Shown here: in pieces, positions 44,310 through 53,298 of the stretch
Numbering within the stretch: the first letter of the stretch is position 1
Layout of the letters: each line of letters begins with the position of its first letter
Source: DATBSK01 sp964501785
GTDB taxonomy: Bacteria; Actinomycetota; Acidimicrobiia; IMCC26256; PALSA-555
NCBI GenBank assembly: GCA_964501785.1
Contig: CAZCUD010000004.1
Location: forward strand, 62,001-126,000
Direction: 5' to 3'
Length of the DNA stretch: 64,000 nt
Position numbers and translations under genes: made by a program
The notes under the pieces: generated by a model
What the model was told of the DNA's origin: nothing
What the model saw: the letters and a program-made list of their open reading frames with translations, nothing else
Database searches by the model: none

Positions 44310-44332
44310 GCGCCGCAGGTACCCTGCGGCGC
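44310..44332. repeat. perfect 10-base inverted repeat before truB
   Basis: GCGCCGCAGG (44310-44319) and CCTGCGGCGC (44323-44332) flank a three-base centre. TACCCT at 44320-44325, a possible -10 box for truB, lies in its middle. It may be an operator, or a terminator after nrnA without a T run. Confidence 0.55.
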
Positions 44333-44345
44333 AGCGAGCGACGCC

Positions 44346-45236
44346 ATGGTGATGGATGGGTTGGTGGTGGTCGACAAGCCGGCGGGGTTCACGTCGCACG
44401 ACGTCGTCGCGAAGCTCCGCAAGGTCTACGGCCAGCGGCGGGTCGGTCATGCGGGCACGCTCGACCCCGACGCGACCGGCGTCCTCCTGGTGGGCCTCGG
44501 CCGGGTCACGCGGCTGCTGCGCTTCCTCCAGGAGGCGGGGAAGCGCTACGAGGGCACGGTGCGCTTCGGCGTCGCCACCAGCACCCTCGACGCGGCCGGC
44601 GACGTGCTCGACCGATCGCCGATGGAGCTGACCCGCGAGCAGGTCGTCGCAGCCGCGGAGCGGTTCGTCGGCGAGATCGAGCAGGTCCCACCGATGGTGT
44701 CGGCGGTGAAGGTCGGCGGGCGGCGCCTCCACGAGCTGGCCCGCGAGGGTCGGGAGGTCGATCGCCCGCCCCGGCGGGTTCGCATCGACACCCTGACGGT
44801 CGACGACTTCGAGCCCGGCCCGTACCCCGCCGCCCACATCGGCGTCGCGTGCTCCTCGGGCACCTACATCCGCACCCTCGCCGCCGATCTCGGCGTGGCA
44901 CTGGGCGGGTGCGCGCATCTCGAGTCGTTGCGGCGCACGGCCGTCGGGTCCTTCACCCTCGACGAGGCGCACGACCTCGATGCCGTCGCCGCCGACCCGC
45001 AGGGCTGTGCCGTCACCCCGGTGGCCGCGATGCGCGACCTCGAGCTGGTGAAGGTCGACGTCGAGCAGGCGCGAGCGGTGCGCCACGGAGCCACCTTCAC
45101 CGCGGGTGGGCTCACGACGGCGGGGGAGGGGCCCTTCGCGGTCGTCGATCACGAGGGCGCGCTGCTCGCCGTGTACGAGCGCAAGGGCGCGGGAGTGAAG
45201 CCCGCGGTCGTCGTGGCGTCCGCGGAAGCCGCGTGA
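44346..45236 (+). CDS. truB: tRNA pseudouridine-55 synthase
   Basis: 296 residues. Makes pseudouridine 55 in the T loop of tRNAs. Catalytic Asp40 sits in GHAGTLDPDATG; DKPAGFTSHDVV and SSGTYIRTLAADLG are further motifs, and a small C-terminal PUA-like domain follows. ATG at 44346 (a second at 44352 is possible). Its stop overlaps a possible GTG start of ribF. Confidence 0.95.
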   Translation: MVMDGLVVVDKPAGFTSHDVVAKLRKVYGQRRVGHAGTLDPDATGVLLVGLGRVTRLLRFLQEAGKRYEGTVRFGVATSTLDAAGDVLDRSPMELTREQVVAAAERFVGEIEQVPPMVSAVKVGGRRLHELAREGREVDRPPRRVRIDTLTVDDFEPGPYPAAHIGVACSSGTYIRTLAADLGVALGGCAHLESLRRTAVGSFTLDEAHDLDAVAADPQGCAVTPVAAMRDLELVKVDVEQARAVRHGATFTAGGLTTAGEGPFAVVDHEGALLAVYERKGAGVKPAVVVASAEAA

Positions 45237-46201
45237 GCCCGATGCGTGTCGTCACCGACCTGGTCGCGTACACGCCTCCGGTCGCCGGCTCGGTCGTGAC
45301 CATCGGCGTGTACGACGGCGTGCACCTCGGCCATCAGGCGGTGCTGCGGCTCGTGCGCGACCTCGCGGAGGCTCGTGGCCACGAGGCGGTGTGCTGCACC
45401 TTCGACCGTCACCCGGCAGAGGTCGTGCGCCCCGAGACCGCGCCGAAGCTCCTGACGACGCTGGAGCAGCGCGTCGAGCTGCTCGCGGCGACGGGCTACC
45501 TCGACTCGACCTTCGTCCTCACGTTCGACGAGGCGCGCAGCCACGAGCCGGCCGAGGAGTTCGTGCAGGACGTGCTCGTCGGCGGATTGGGCGCGAGCGT
45601 CGTGGTCGTGGGCGCCGACTTCCACTTCGGGCATCGCCGCCACGGCACGGTCAAGCTGCTGGAGCAGATGGGTGCCGAGCTCGGCTTCGAGGTGCTCGGG
45701 CTCGGCCTCGTCCCCGTCGCCGGCGACTCGACCGGCCAGCCGTACTCGTCGACGCGCGTCCGCGAGCTGCTCGGGCTCGGCGACGTCGCCGGCGCGGCCG
45801 ACCTCCTCGGTCGCCCGCCGCGCCCGCACGAGGTGCGGGGCGTCGTCGAACAGGGCGACCAGCGGGGCAGGGAGCTGGGATTCCCGACCGCGAACGTCGC
45901 GGTGCCGGCGCGCATCTGCCTCCCGGCGGACGGGATCTACGCCGGCACGTTCGTGGACGCCGCCGACGTCGAGAGGCCCTGCGCGATCTCGCTCGGGCGC
46001 CGACCGACCTTCTACGAGGACGCCGATCGGTCGTTGCTCGAGGCGTACGTCCTCGACTTCGACGGCGACCTGTACGGCCAGGCGGTCAAGGTGCGGTTCG
46101 TCGAGCGCATCCGCCCCGAGGAGCGGTTCGACAGCGTCGAGGCGCTGGTCGAGCAGATGGGCCGGGACGTCGAGGCGGCGAGAGCGGTCCTCGCCGGCTG
46201 A
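45233..46201 (+). CDS. ribF: bifunctional riboflavin kinase / FAD synthetase
   Basis: 322 residues from the GTG that overlaps truB; the ATG at 45242 is the alternative. Converts riboflavin to FMN and FAD. The adenylyltransferase half has GVYDGVHLGHQ, GADFHFGHRRHG and SSTRVRELL; the kinase half has RGRELGFPTANV and the RIRPEERFDSVEAL tail. The order truB-ribF-rpsO is the common actinobacterial one. Confidence 0.95.
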   Translation: MSPMRVVTDLVAYTPPVAGSVVTIGVYDGVHLGHQAVLRLVRDLAEARGHEAVCCTFDRHPAEVVRPETAPKLLTTLEQRVELLAATGYLDSTFVLTFDEARSHEPAEEFVQDVLVGGLGASVVVVGADFHFGHRRHGTVKLLEQMGAELGFEVLGLGLVPVAGDSTGQPYSSTRVRELLGLGDVAGAADLLGRPPRPHEVRGVVEQGDQRGRELGFPTANVAVPARICLPADGIYAGTFVDAADVERPCAISLGRRPTFYEDADRSLLEAYVLDFDGDLYGQAVKVRFVERIRPEERFDSVEALVEQMGRDVEAARAVLAG

Positions 46202-46231
46202 GCCCGGTTCCCATCGCCGCGGGACCGCTGC

Positions 46232-46314
46232 TAGCCTGGCCCGGTTCCCCGGATGTCCGGCACAGCTCGAACGTCCGAGCGGGGCACTCCCTACCTCGTA
46301 CCTCGAAGCGAAGC
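46232..46314 (+). promoter_or_regulatory. rpsO promoter and leader
   Basis: TAGCCT (46232-46237) fits a -10 box, giving a leader of about 70 bases. In it CCGG repeats allow short hairpins. S15 commonly represses its own mRNA through a leader structure; the structure here has not been modelled. Confidence 0.4.
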
Positions 46315-46572
46315 ATGCCTGACACCGCTGCCACGATCACCGAGCACCGTCGCCACGAGACCGACACCGGTTCGCCGGAGGTCCAGGTCGCGCTGCTCAC
46401 CGATCGCATCAACCACCTCACCGAGCACCTGAAGGTCCACAAGAAGGACCATCACTCTCGGCGGGGGCTGCTGATGCTCGTCGGCCAGCGACGTCGGATG
46501 CTCGACTACCTCCGACGCAACGACGTCGAGCGGTACCGAGCGCTCATCGCCAAGCTCGGGCTGCGGCGGTAG
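46315..46572 (+). CDS. rpsO: 30S ribosomal protein S15
   Basis: 85 residues, a few shorter than E. coli S15 at the N-terminus. Primary 16S rRNA binder. The core ETDTGSPEVQVALLTDRINHL, HKKDHHSRRGLLMLVGQRRR and DYLRRNDVERYRALIAKLGLRR is fully conserved. Confidence 0.96.
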   Translation: MPDTAATITEHRRHETDTGSPEVQVALLTDRINHLTEHLKVHKKDHHSRRGLLMLVGQRRRMLDYLRRNDVERYRALIAKLGLRR

Positions 46573-46582
46573 GACCAAGATC

Positions 46583-46609
46583 TCGGGGAGCGCAACGTGC
46601 GCTCCCCGA
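46583..46609 (+). terminator. strong stem-loop between rpsO and pnp
   Basis: A 12-base perfect stem (46583-46594 with 46598-46609) closes on a three-base loop, 11 bases after rpsO. There is no T run. In other bacteria this position holds a terminator or an RNase III site controlling pnp. Confidence 0.7.
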
Positions 46610-46764
46610 CTCGCGTGACGAGTCGCGCGAGGACCAGACGGGAGGGCGCGCCGTCGGTTGTCAGTGGTGAGCGCCCGGCACGAGCGACGACGATGCCGGA
46701 CGCCGACCACTGGGAACCGCCGACGTCAGCTCTCTCCTGACACAGAAGAAGAGAGGAGCGCGTC

Positions 46765-49266
46765 ATGGCGGAAGCCATTCGCGTGGAAGGGCCGATCAAC
46801 GCGGCCGGTACCACCCTGTCCTTCGAGACGGGCAAGCTTGCTCGGCTCGCCGATGGTGCAGTGTTCGTCCAGATCGGCAACACCACGTTGCTGTCGACGG
46901 TCGCGACCAGCAAGCCGCGTGAGGGGATCGACTTCTTCCCGCTGACGGTCGACGTCGAGGAGCGCATGTACGCCGCGGGCAAGATCCCCGGCTCGTTCTT
47001 CCGGCGCGAGGGTCGTCCGGGGGAGCAGGCGATCCTGACGTGCCGCTTGACCGACCGGCCGCTGCGGCCGTCGTTCCCCGCCGACTTCCGCAACGAGGTC
47101 CAGGTCATCGCGACCGTCATGGGTGCCGACATGGAGAACCCACACGACGTCGCTTCGATCAACGGCGCGTCGGCGGCGCTGATGGTCTCGGGGATCCCGT
47201 TTGCCGGACCGATCGGTGCTGTGCGCATCGCGCGGGTCGACGACGGGTGGATCGCGCATCCCACCTATCAAGAGGGTGCGGAGTCGGTCTTCGAGATGGT
47301 CGTCGCGGGCCGCAAGCTCCACGACGGTGACGTCGCGGTGATGATGGTCGAGGCCGGCGGCACTGTCGGCTCGTTCGAGCGGTACGCCGAAGGCACGCCG
47401 AAGGTGACCGAGGAGACCATCGCCGACGGCCTGGAGTGGTCGAAGCAGTGGATCCTCGCCTCGATCGACCTCCAGCTCGGGCTGGTGAAGAAGGTGCAGG
47501 AGGCGAACGGGCCGATCGAGACGATCGAGTACGCGCCGAACGTCGACTACCAGACCGACGCGTTCGATGCGATCGCGGACGCGTCGCGTGCGGAGACGTC
47601 CGACGCGCTGAAGATCGCCGACAAGACGGAGCGCAACCAGAAGCTCGACGAGATCCGCGATGCCGCGATCGCGACGCTGGTCGGCAGCGACGACGCCCCC
47701 GGCCCGTTCGCCGGCCGTGAGAAGGAGCTGAAGAACGCGTTCCGCTCCTTGCAGAAGGAGATCGTGCGCGACCGCATCGTGAAGGAGGGCGTGCGCATCG
47801 ATGGCCGCGGCGTCACCGACCTCCGGCCGCTCGAGGCCGAGATCGGCCTGATCCCGACTGCGCACGGGACCGGGCTCTTCCAGCGCGGCGAGACCCAGGT
47901 GATGAGCGTCACGACGCTCGGGATGCCCCGCATGGAGCAGATGGTCGACTCGATCGGCGTCGACGATCGCAAGCGCTACATGCACCACTACAACTTCCCG
48001 CCGTTCTCCACCGGTGAGACGGGTCGCGTCGGATCGCCGAAGCGTCGCGAGATCGGCCACGGCGTCCTCGCCGAGCGCGCGATCGTGCCGGTGCTCCCCA
48101 GCTCCGAGGAGTGGCCTTACACGATCCGCGTCGTGTCCGACGTGCTGTCGTCCAACGGATCCACCTCGATGGCGTCGGTGTGCGGCTCGAGCATGTCGCT
48201 GATGGACTCGGGCACGCCGCTCAAGGCGCCCGTCGCCGGCATCGCGATGGGCTTGGTGTTGCACGACGGGAAGTACGTGACGCTGACCGACATCCTCGGT
48301 CAAGAGGACGCGTTCGGTGACATGGACTTCAAGGTGGCGGGGACGGCCGACGCCGTCACCGCGCTCCAGCTCGACACGAAGATCGACGGCATCCCCGCCG
48401 ACGTGCTCGCCCAGGCTCTCCTCCAGGCCCGTGACGCCCGCCTCAAGATCCTCGAGGTGATGGAGGCTGCGATCTCCCAGCCGCGTGACGACGTGCGCCC
48501 GACCGCGCCGAAGATCATCAGCTTCGAGATCCCGATCGACAAGATCGGCGAGGTCATCGGCCCGAAGGGCAAGGTCATCAACACGATCACCCAGGAGACC
48601 GGTGCCGACGTCGCGGTGAGCGACGACGGTGTCGTGGGCACCGTGACCATCGGCTCGAAGGAGTCGGCCGCGGTCGAAGAGGCTCGCCGGCGCGTGGAGC
48701 TGATCCTCGACCCGCCGACGGCCGAGCTCGGTGTCGACTACACGGGCAAGGTGGTCAACATCACCAAGTTCGGTGCCTTCGTGAACATCCTCCCGGGACG
48801 CGACGGCTTGCTGCACATCTCGAAGATCGGTGGCGGCAAGCGGATCGACCGGGTCGAGGACGTGCTCAACCTCGGCGACGAGGTCGAGGTGCGCGTCGAC
48901 GACATCGACAGCTCCGGCAAGCTCTCGCTGAGCCTCGTCGGTGCCGAGGGTGACGGCGGTGGCGGCGCTGACGGCGGTGGCGGCGAAGACGCCCGTGCCG
49001 AGCGACCTCGCTCGCGCGAGCGCGAGGAACGTGCTCCCCGGGGCGGACGCGACGGCGGACGCGACGACGATCGGGGCGACGACCGCGAGCGTGGCTCGGG
49101 TGGTTCGTCGGCGGCGAGCTTCGAGGACGCCTGGGACGCCCAGGTCCGCGAGGAGTTCGGCGACCTCGGACCGGGCGAGGCGGCTCGCAGCGGCGGTGGC
49201 GGCGGTGGTGGCCGCAGCGGCGGCGGCGGGGGACGACGTGGCGGCGGTGGCCGTCGACGCCGCTGA
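46765..49266 (+). CDS. pnp: polyribonucleotide nucleotidyltransferase
   Basis: 833 residues; GAGAGGAG precedes the ATG. 3'-5' phosphorolytic exonuclease and RNA-tailing enzyme. Two RNase PH-like domains (FFPLTVDVEERMYAAGKIPGS; SDVLSSNGSTSMASVCGSS), a KH domain (GEVIGPKGKVIN) and an S1 domain (DYTGKVVNITKFGAFVNI) are in order. The last 115 or so residues are an Arg/Gly/Asp-rich tail with RGG-like repeats, beyond the E. coli length, likely adding RNA binding. Confidence 0.96.
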   Translation: MAEAIRVEGPINAAGTTLSFETGKLARLADGAVFVQIGNTTLLSTVATSKPREGIDFFPLTVDVEERMYAAGKIPGSFFRREGRPGEQAILTCRLTDRPLRPSFPADFRNEVQVIATVMGADMENPHDVASINGASAALMVSGIPFAGPIGAVRIARVDDGWIAHPTYQEGAESVFEMVVAGRKLHDGDVAVMMVEAGGTVGSFERYAEGTPKVTEETIADGLEWSKQWILASIDLQLGLVKKVQEANGPIETIEYAPNVDYQTDAFDAIADASRAETSDALKIADKTERNQKLDEIRDAAIATLVGSDDAPGPFAGREKELKNAFRSLQKEIVRDRIVKEGVRIDGRGVTDLRPLEAEIGLIPTAHGTGLFQRGETQVMSVTTLGMPRMEQMVDSIGVDDRKRYMHHYNFPPFSTGETGRVGSPKRREIGHGVLAERAIVPVLPSSEEWPYTIRVVSDVLSSNGSTSMASVCGSSMSLMDSGTPLKAPVAGIAMGLVLHDGKYVTLTDILGQEDAFGDMDFKVAGTADAVTALQLDTKIDGIPADVLAQALLQARDARLKILEVMEAAISQPRDDVRPTAPKIISFEIPIDKIGEVIGPKGKVINTITQETGADVAVSDDGVVGTVTIGSKESAAVEEARRRVELILDPPTAELGVDYTGKVVNITKFGAFVNILPGRDGLLHISKIGGGKRIDRVEDVLNLGDEVEVRVDDIDSSGKLSLSLVGAEGDGGGGADGGGGEDARAERPRSREREERAPRGGRDGGRDDDRGDDRERGSGGSSAASFEDAWDAQVREEFGDLGPGEAARSGGGGGGGRSGGGGGRRGGGGRRRR

Positions 49267-49299
49267 GCGTCCGCTGACCGAGCCGGCGACGGGCGGGTC

Positions 49300-50547
49300 G
49301 TGATCCGGCGGACCCGACTCGAGTCGGGCCTCCGGGTCGTGACCGAGTCGCTGCCCGCGCTGCGATCCGTCGCGGTCGGCTTCTGGGTCGGCACGGGCTC
49401 GCGCGACGAGCCCGACGACCTGGCCGGAGCGAGCCACTTCCTCGAGCACCTGCTCTTCAAGGGCACGGCCGAGCGCAGCGCGGCCGAGATCGCGCACGCG
49501 GTCGAGTCGTGCGGTGGCGACATGAACGCGTTCACCGCGCACGAGATCACGACCTACTACGTGCGGGTACCCGACGATCGCCTCGAGCTCGCGCTCGAGA
49601 TCCTGTCGGACATCGTGTGGTCGCCGGCGTTCCGACCCGACGAGGTCGACTCGGAGCGTCAGGTGATCCTCGAGGAGATCCGGATGCGCGACGACGCGCC
49701 GGAGGATCTCGTCCACGACGTGTTCGCGGAGGCGATCTTCCCGTCGCACCCGATCGGGCGTGAGGTGATCGGCACGCCGGGCACGATCGAAGCGATGACG
49801 CCCGCGCAGATCGGCGACTTCCACCGGGCCCACTACCACCCGAGCAACGTCGTCGTCGCGGCCGCCGGCAACCTCGAGCACGAGCGAGTCGTCGACCTGG
49901 TCGAACGAGGGCTCCCGTCGACGTTCGGCGCCCGGCCTCCCCGCGACGCCTGGCCCGGGAAGCCGGCACCGCGATCCGTCGCGGTGCTGGAGCGCGACAC
50001 GGAGCAGGCCCACGTCGTGCTCGGGATGCGCGCGCTGCGCACCGACGACCCCGACCGATACGCGCTCGGCGTCATGAACCAGGCGTTGGGCGGGGGGATG
50101 TCGTCGCGACTGTTCCAGGAGGTGCGCGAGAAGCGCGGGCTCGCGTACTCCGTGTACTCCTACCGCGCGGCCTACGAGGAGACCGGCGCGCTGGCGGTGG
50201 CTGCGGGGACGAGCCCCGAACGGCTCGACGAGCTGCTCGGCGTCGTCGACCACGAGCTGAGCCGGCTGGTCGCCGACGGCGGGATCTCCGACGGCGAGCT
50301 CGATGCCGCCAAGGGCCACCTCACGGGGTCGCTGGCGCTCTCGCTCGAGAGCTCGAGCTCGCGGATGCACCGGCTGGGGCGCAGCGAGCTGACCATGGGC
50401 GAGATCCCCTCGCTGGACGAGCTCGTCGCCGAGGTCGTCCGGGTCGACGCGACGGACGTTCGGCGGGTGGTCGAGCGGGTGATGGCAACGGACGAGCGGA
50501 CCCTGGCCGTCGTCGGGCCGATCGACGAGACCGCGATCGGCTCGTGA
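49300..50547 (+). CDS. M16-family zinc peptidase (processing-peptidase-like)
   Basis: 415 residues from a GTG. Inverzincin protease with the HFLEH zinc motif in GASHFLEHLLFKGT and the distal glutamate in the AHAVESCGGDMNAFT region. The inactive C-terminal half has GGGMSSRLFQEVREKRGLAYSV. The pnp-M16-dapB order is common in actinobacteria. The physiological substrate is not established. Confidence 0.92.
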   Translation: MIRRTRLESGLRVVTESLPALRSVAVGFWVGTGSRDEPDDLAGASHFLEHLLFKGTAERSAAEIAHAVESCGGDMNAFTAHEITTYYVRVPDDRLELALEILSDIVWSPAFRPDEVDSERQVILEEIRMRDDAPEDLVHDVFAEAIFPSHPIGREVIGTPGTIEAMTPAQIGDFHRAHYHPSNVVVAAAGNLEHERVVDLVERGLPSTFGARPPRDAWPGKPAPRSVAVLERDTEQAHVVLGMRALRTDDPDRYALGVMNQALGGGMSSRLFQEVREKRGLAYSVYSYRAAYEETGALAVAAGTSPERLDELLGVVDHELSRLVADGGISDGELDAAKGHLTGSLALSLESSSSRMHRLGRSELTMGEIPSLDELVAEVVRVDATDVRRVVERVMATDERTLAVVGPIDETAIGS

Positions 50548-50551
50548 CGGT

Positions 50552-50557
50552 TACCGT
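50552..50557 (+). promoter_or_regulatory. -10 box of a leaderless promoter (dapB)
   Basis: TACCGT ends six bases before the dapB ATG at 50564; no ribosome site lies between. Confidence 0.5.
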
Positions 50558-50563
50558 GGGCGA

Positions 50564-51355
50564 ATGATCCGCGTCGGCGTGTTCGGCGCCGGTGGGCGCA
50601 TGGGCTCCACCGTGTGCGCGGCGGTGGCCGGGGACCCCGAACTCGAGCTGGTCGCCGCGGTCGATCCGTTCCACGGCGGGATCGATCTGCGTCAGCTCGG
50701 CGTCCCCGACACGGGGCTCCAGGTCGCCCGGGCGGCCGAGGCGATGCTCGACGCGGGGGCCGACGTGGCGGTCGACTTCACCGTCCTCGACGCGGCCCGC
50801 GACAACCTCTACTGGTGCGCCGACAACGGCCTCCACGCCGTGGTCGGGACCACCGGGTTCAGCGACCACGACCTCGCCGACTTCGGGAGCCGCTTCGACG
50901 TCAGCCCCGCCAACGCGCTGATCGCGCCCAACTTCGCGATCGGCGCCGTGCTCATGATGCGCTTCGCCGAGCTGGCCGCGCCGTACTTCGAGACGGCGGA
51001 GGTGATCGAGCTGCACCACGACGAGAAGGTCGACGCGCCGTCGGGGACCGCCATGCTGACCGCGGCCCGCATGGCTGCCGCCTCGCCCGACTGGGCGCCC
51101 GACCCGACCGAGAAGGTGGTGACCGAGGGGGCACGCGGGGGAGAGGGGCCGGGCGGGATCCGCGTGCACTCGGTCCGCCTCCGGGGGCTCGTCGCACACC
51201 AGGAGGTCGTGCTCGGCACGACCGGGCAGTCGTTGACCGTGCGCCACGACTCGTACGACCGCACGTCGTTCATGCCGGGCGTGCTGCTCGCGATCCGCAA
51301 GGTGCGTGAGCACCCCGGGCTGACGGTGGGGCTCGACGCGTACCTGACGGGGTGA
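50564..51355 (+). CDS. dapB: 4-hydroxy-tetrahydrodipicolinate reductase
   Basis: 263 residues. NAD(P)H-dependent step of the lysine/meso-diaminopimelate pathway. N-terminal GVFGAGGRMGS binds the cofactor; ELHHDEKVDAPSGTA is the substrate signature; APNFAIGAVLMM is the conserved hinge. Leaderless-type start. Its stop overlaps the next TetR gene by GTGA. Confidence 0.96.
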   Translation: MIRVGVFGAGGRMGSTVCAAVAGDPELELVAAVDPFHGGIDLRQLGVPDTGLQVARAAEAMLDAGADVAVDFTVLDAARDNLYWCADNGLHAVVGTTGFSDHDLADFGSRFDVSPANALIAPNFAIGAVLMMRFAELAAPYFETAEVIELHHDEKVDAPSGTAMLTAARMAAASPDWAPDPTEKVVTEGARGGEGPGGIRVHSVRLRGLVAHQEVVLGTTGQSLTVRHDSYDRTSFMPGVLLAIRKVREHPGLTVGLDAYLTG

Positions 51356-51945
51356 ACGCACCGGCCCCGGCGTCCGAGGAGTCGCGCGGGCGCGTCTACG
51401 CAGGCGCCTACGAGTGCGTGGGGCGGTTCGGCCTCGCCAAGACCACCGTCGACGACGTCGCCCGGGCATCGGGGGTGTCCCGGGCGACGATCTACCGGAT
51501 GTTCCCCGGCGGTCGCGACCAGCTCCTGCGCGAGACCGTCGGGTGGGAGATGAACCGCTTCTTCGCCCGCCTCGCAGAAGCGGTCGCGGATGCCGACGAC
51601 CTCGAGACGCGGCTCGAGCGCGGCCTCGCGTTCGCGCACCGGTCGGTCGTCGAGCACGAAGTGCTGCAGAAGGTCCTCACCACCGAGCCCGAGGCACTGC
51701 TCGCGCTGATGACCGTCGAGCAGCACCGGGTGCTGCGCTACATCGTCGACTACCTGCGTCCCCTGCTCGACGCCGAGCGCGACGCGGGTCGCCTCCGCCC
51801 CGACGTCGACCCCGACCTCGCGGCCGACTACGTCGCGCGGATGCTGCTGTCGCTCATCGGGACTCCGGGACGCTGGGATCTCGACGATCCCGAAGCCGTA
51901 CGTCGGCTGGTGCGAACCGAGCTGCTCGGGCCCCTCACCCGCTGA
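51352..51945 (+). CDS. TetR-family transcriptional regulator (coupled to dapB)
   Basis: 197 residues. Helix-turn-helix in TTVDDVARASGVSRATIYRMFPGG, then a TetR ligand domain. It is translated by coupling to dapB and so has no evident own promoter; its targets are therefore not obvious from position. It is a candidate for the protein binding the TGAGTA palindromes at 52618 and 58269, which is speculation. Confidence 0.85.
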   Translation: MNAPAPASEESRGRVYAGAYECVGRFGLAKTTVDDVARASGVSRATIYRMFPGGRDQLLRETVGWEMNRFFARLAEAVADADDLETRLERGLAFAHRSVVEHEVLQKVLTTEPEALLALMTVEQHRVLRYIVDYLRPLLDAERDAGRLRPDVDPDLAADYVARMLLSLIGTPGRWDLDDPEAVRRLVRTELLGPLTR

Positions 51946-51995
51946 TCGGATCCCGCGCACCGACCGGGCGACCCGTGCGCATCGGCGCGGACCGC

Positions 51996-52001
51996 TAGTG
52001 T
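51996..52001 (+). promoter_or_regulatory. -10 box upstream of the lipoprotein gene
   Basis: TAGTGT ends nine bases before the ATG at 52011, with no ribosome site. Confidence 0.45.
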
Positions 52002-52010
52002 CCCCCGGCC

Positions 52011-52589
52011 ATGGGAACGCGTCGCGCGCTGCTGCTCACCGTCGTGATCGGCGGACTCGCGGTGCTCGGCGTGGCCTGTGGCGGAGGTGACGACGACTCG
52101 GGCACGACCCAGAAGCGGCCGAGTGGCCCGGCCTTCGACGTCGAGGATCCGTGCACGCTCCTGAGCGCGTCGCAGGTGGAGAAGGTGTTCGGCGAGCCCG
52201 TGACCGTCGATGCCACCAACAACGCGAGCCCGCTGACGACCGACTGCGCCTACGTGGTCGGGGATCCGGCCGCCCCGACCGGGCGCCTGGTGGCGAACGT
52301 CGTCTTCCCCGCCTTCGGGGCGGGGGAGGGCGCCGACGCCCTCAGCGTCGTCGAGAGCGACCGGGCGCTGGCGCAGATCGCCGGTGAGGGGGTGTTCGAC
52401 CTGGGCCTCGGGGTGCCGGGCTTCCTCGAGAGCCGACGCTCGTTCGTCGAGTTCTTCGTGCGCCCCAAGCTCGCCGTCTCGCTCCAGTGGTACCCGACCG
52501 GTGGCGCCCCCGAAGGCACCCCGGTGACCGAAGAGGTCGAGGCCGATCTCACGGCCCTCGCCACCCACATCACCAGCCGCCTCGGCTGA
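52011..52589 (+). CDS. DUF3558-like lipoprotein
   Basis: 192 residues. Signal peptide with the lipobox LGVACG (Cys near residue 24), so membrane-anchored outside the cell. The segment DPCTLLSASQVEKVFGEPV is typical of DUF3558-type actinobacterial lipoproteins, whose role is unknown. Two further cysteine-containing strands (TTDCAYVVG) fit the family. A terminator follows directly. Confidence 0.8.
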   Translation: MGTRRALLLTVVIGGLAVLGVACGGGDDDSGTTQKRPSGPAFDVEDPCTLLSASQVEKVFGEPVTVDATNNASPLTTDCAYVVGDPAAPTGRLVANVVFPAFGAGEGADALSVVESDRALAQIAGEGVFDLGLGVPGFLESRRSFVEFFVRPKLAVSLQWYPTGGAPEGTPVTEEVEADLTALATHITSRLG

Positions 52590-52614
52590 GGCCTCCCCCG
52601 TTCGGGCGGAGGCC
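52590..52614 (+). terminator. terminator after the lipoprotein gene
   Basis: GGCCTCC/GGAGGCC stem with inner CCC/GGG pairs, followed by GTTT. Confidence 0.65.
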
Positions 52615-52617
52615 GTT

Positions 52618-52634
52618 TGAGTAAGCGCTACTCA
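52618..52634. promoter_or_regulatory. palindrome TGAGTA-N5-TACTCA, first copy
   Basis: TGAGTAAGCGCTACTCA, 75 bases before the ATG of the gene at 52709. It differs by one base from the element at 58269-58285, which precedes another small gene. Symmetry and length fit a TetR-type operator. Confidence 0.65.
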
Positions 52635-52708
52635 TGCCCGCACGTCCTCTCCTCGTCAGACTCCGACCAGCAGACGAGCCGGAGCATCGCGACCAGGAGG
52701 ACCCGCAC

Positions 52709-53149
52709 ATGGGCATGTTCAAGGACCTGAAGAAGCTCTCCGACCAGGGCAAGGAGATGGGGAAGAAGTCGGGTCGGCCGACCTCCATGATGGGGATGAT
52801 CAAGGACACCCCCAACATGATCAGCCAGGCCACCGCCGCGGTCGACGACGCCATGGCGCTGCAGGAGGACATGCAGGCCCAGCAGGCGCTGCTCCAGACC
52901 GGGACCCCGGCCGCGGGCACCATCAAGAGCTTCCAGGACACCGGCACGCTCGTGAACTTCAACCCGCAGGTCGTCATCGAGCTCGATGTCGAGGCCGACG
53001 GCCAGGCGCCGTACTCGGTGCAGACGTCGACGGCGGTGCCCCAGACGATGCTCGCCCAGCTCACCCCGGGCAACCGGCTCGCGATCCGGGTCGACCCGAG
53101 CAACCCCCAGAACATCGTCATCGACTGGGCTCGCTTCGGCCAGGTCTGA
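52709..53149 (+). CDS. small protein of unknown function, palindrome-controlled (first)
   Basis: 146 residues; ATG behind AGGAGG. The N-terminus (MGMFKDLKKLSDQGKEMGKK) is amphipathic and Met/Lys-rich, without a signal peptide. The second half (GTPAAGTIKSFQDTGTLVNF, PYSVQTSTAVPQ, PGNRLAIRVDP) resembles a small beta-domain seen widely in actinobacterial hypothetical proteins. No catalytic motif is seen. It shares its upstream palindrome with the gene at 58353. Confidence 0.75.
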   Translation: MGMFKDLKKLSDQGKEMGKKSGRPTSMMGMIKDTPNMISQATAAVDDAMALQEDMQAQQALLQTGTPAAGTIKSFQDTGTLVNFNPQVVIELDVEADGQAPYSVQTSTAVPQTMLAQLTPGNRLAIRVDPSNPQNIVIDWARFGQV

Positions 53150-53178
53150 ACCGGCCGCGCACCACACGGACGACGCGA

Positions 53179-53204
53179 CGGGCGGCCCCGGTCGGGGCCG
53201 CCCG
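53179..53204 (+). terminator. GC-rich terminator stem-loop
   Basis: An 11-base stem (53179-53189 with 53194-53204) and a four-base loop, 30 bases after the preceding stop; no T run. Confidence 0.65.
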
Positions 53205-53253
53205 GGCGCGACAGGGGTTCGTCGCGAGTCCCCGCGCGTGGCGCGAGGACGGT

Positions 53254-53259
53254 TATCGT
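53254..53259 (+). promoter_or_regulatory. -10 box of the second beta-helix gene
   Basis: TATCGT, followed by a GCCCG/CGGGC hairpin in a leader of about 30 bases before the ATG at 53299. Confidence 0.45.
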
Positions 53260-53298
53260 GACGCCCGTTCGGCGGGCCTTCGAAGGGGCGGAGCAGTG

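Noticed and set aside
46726..50370. 1214-codon open frame antisense to pnp and the M16 peptidase gene
   Set aside because: No domain is recognisable and it lies opposite two clear genes; a composition shadow.
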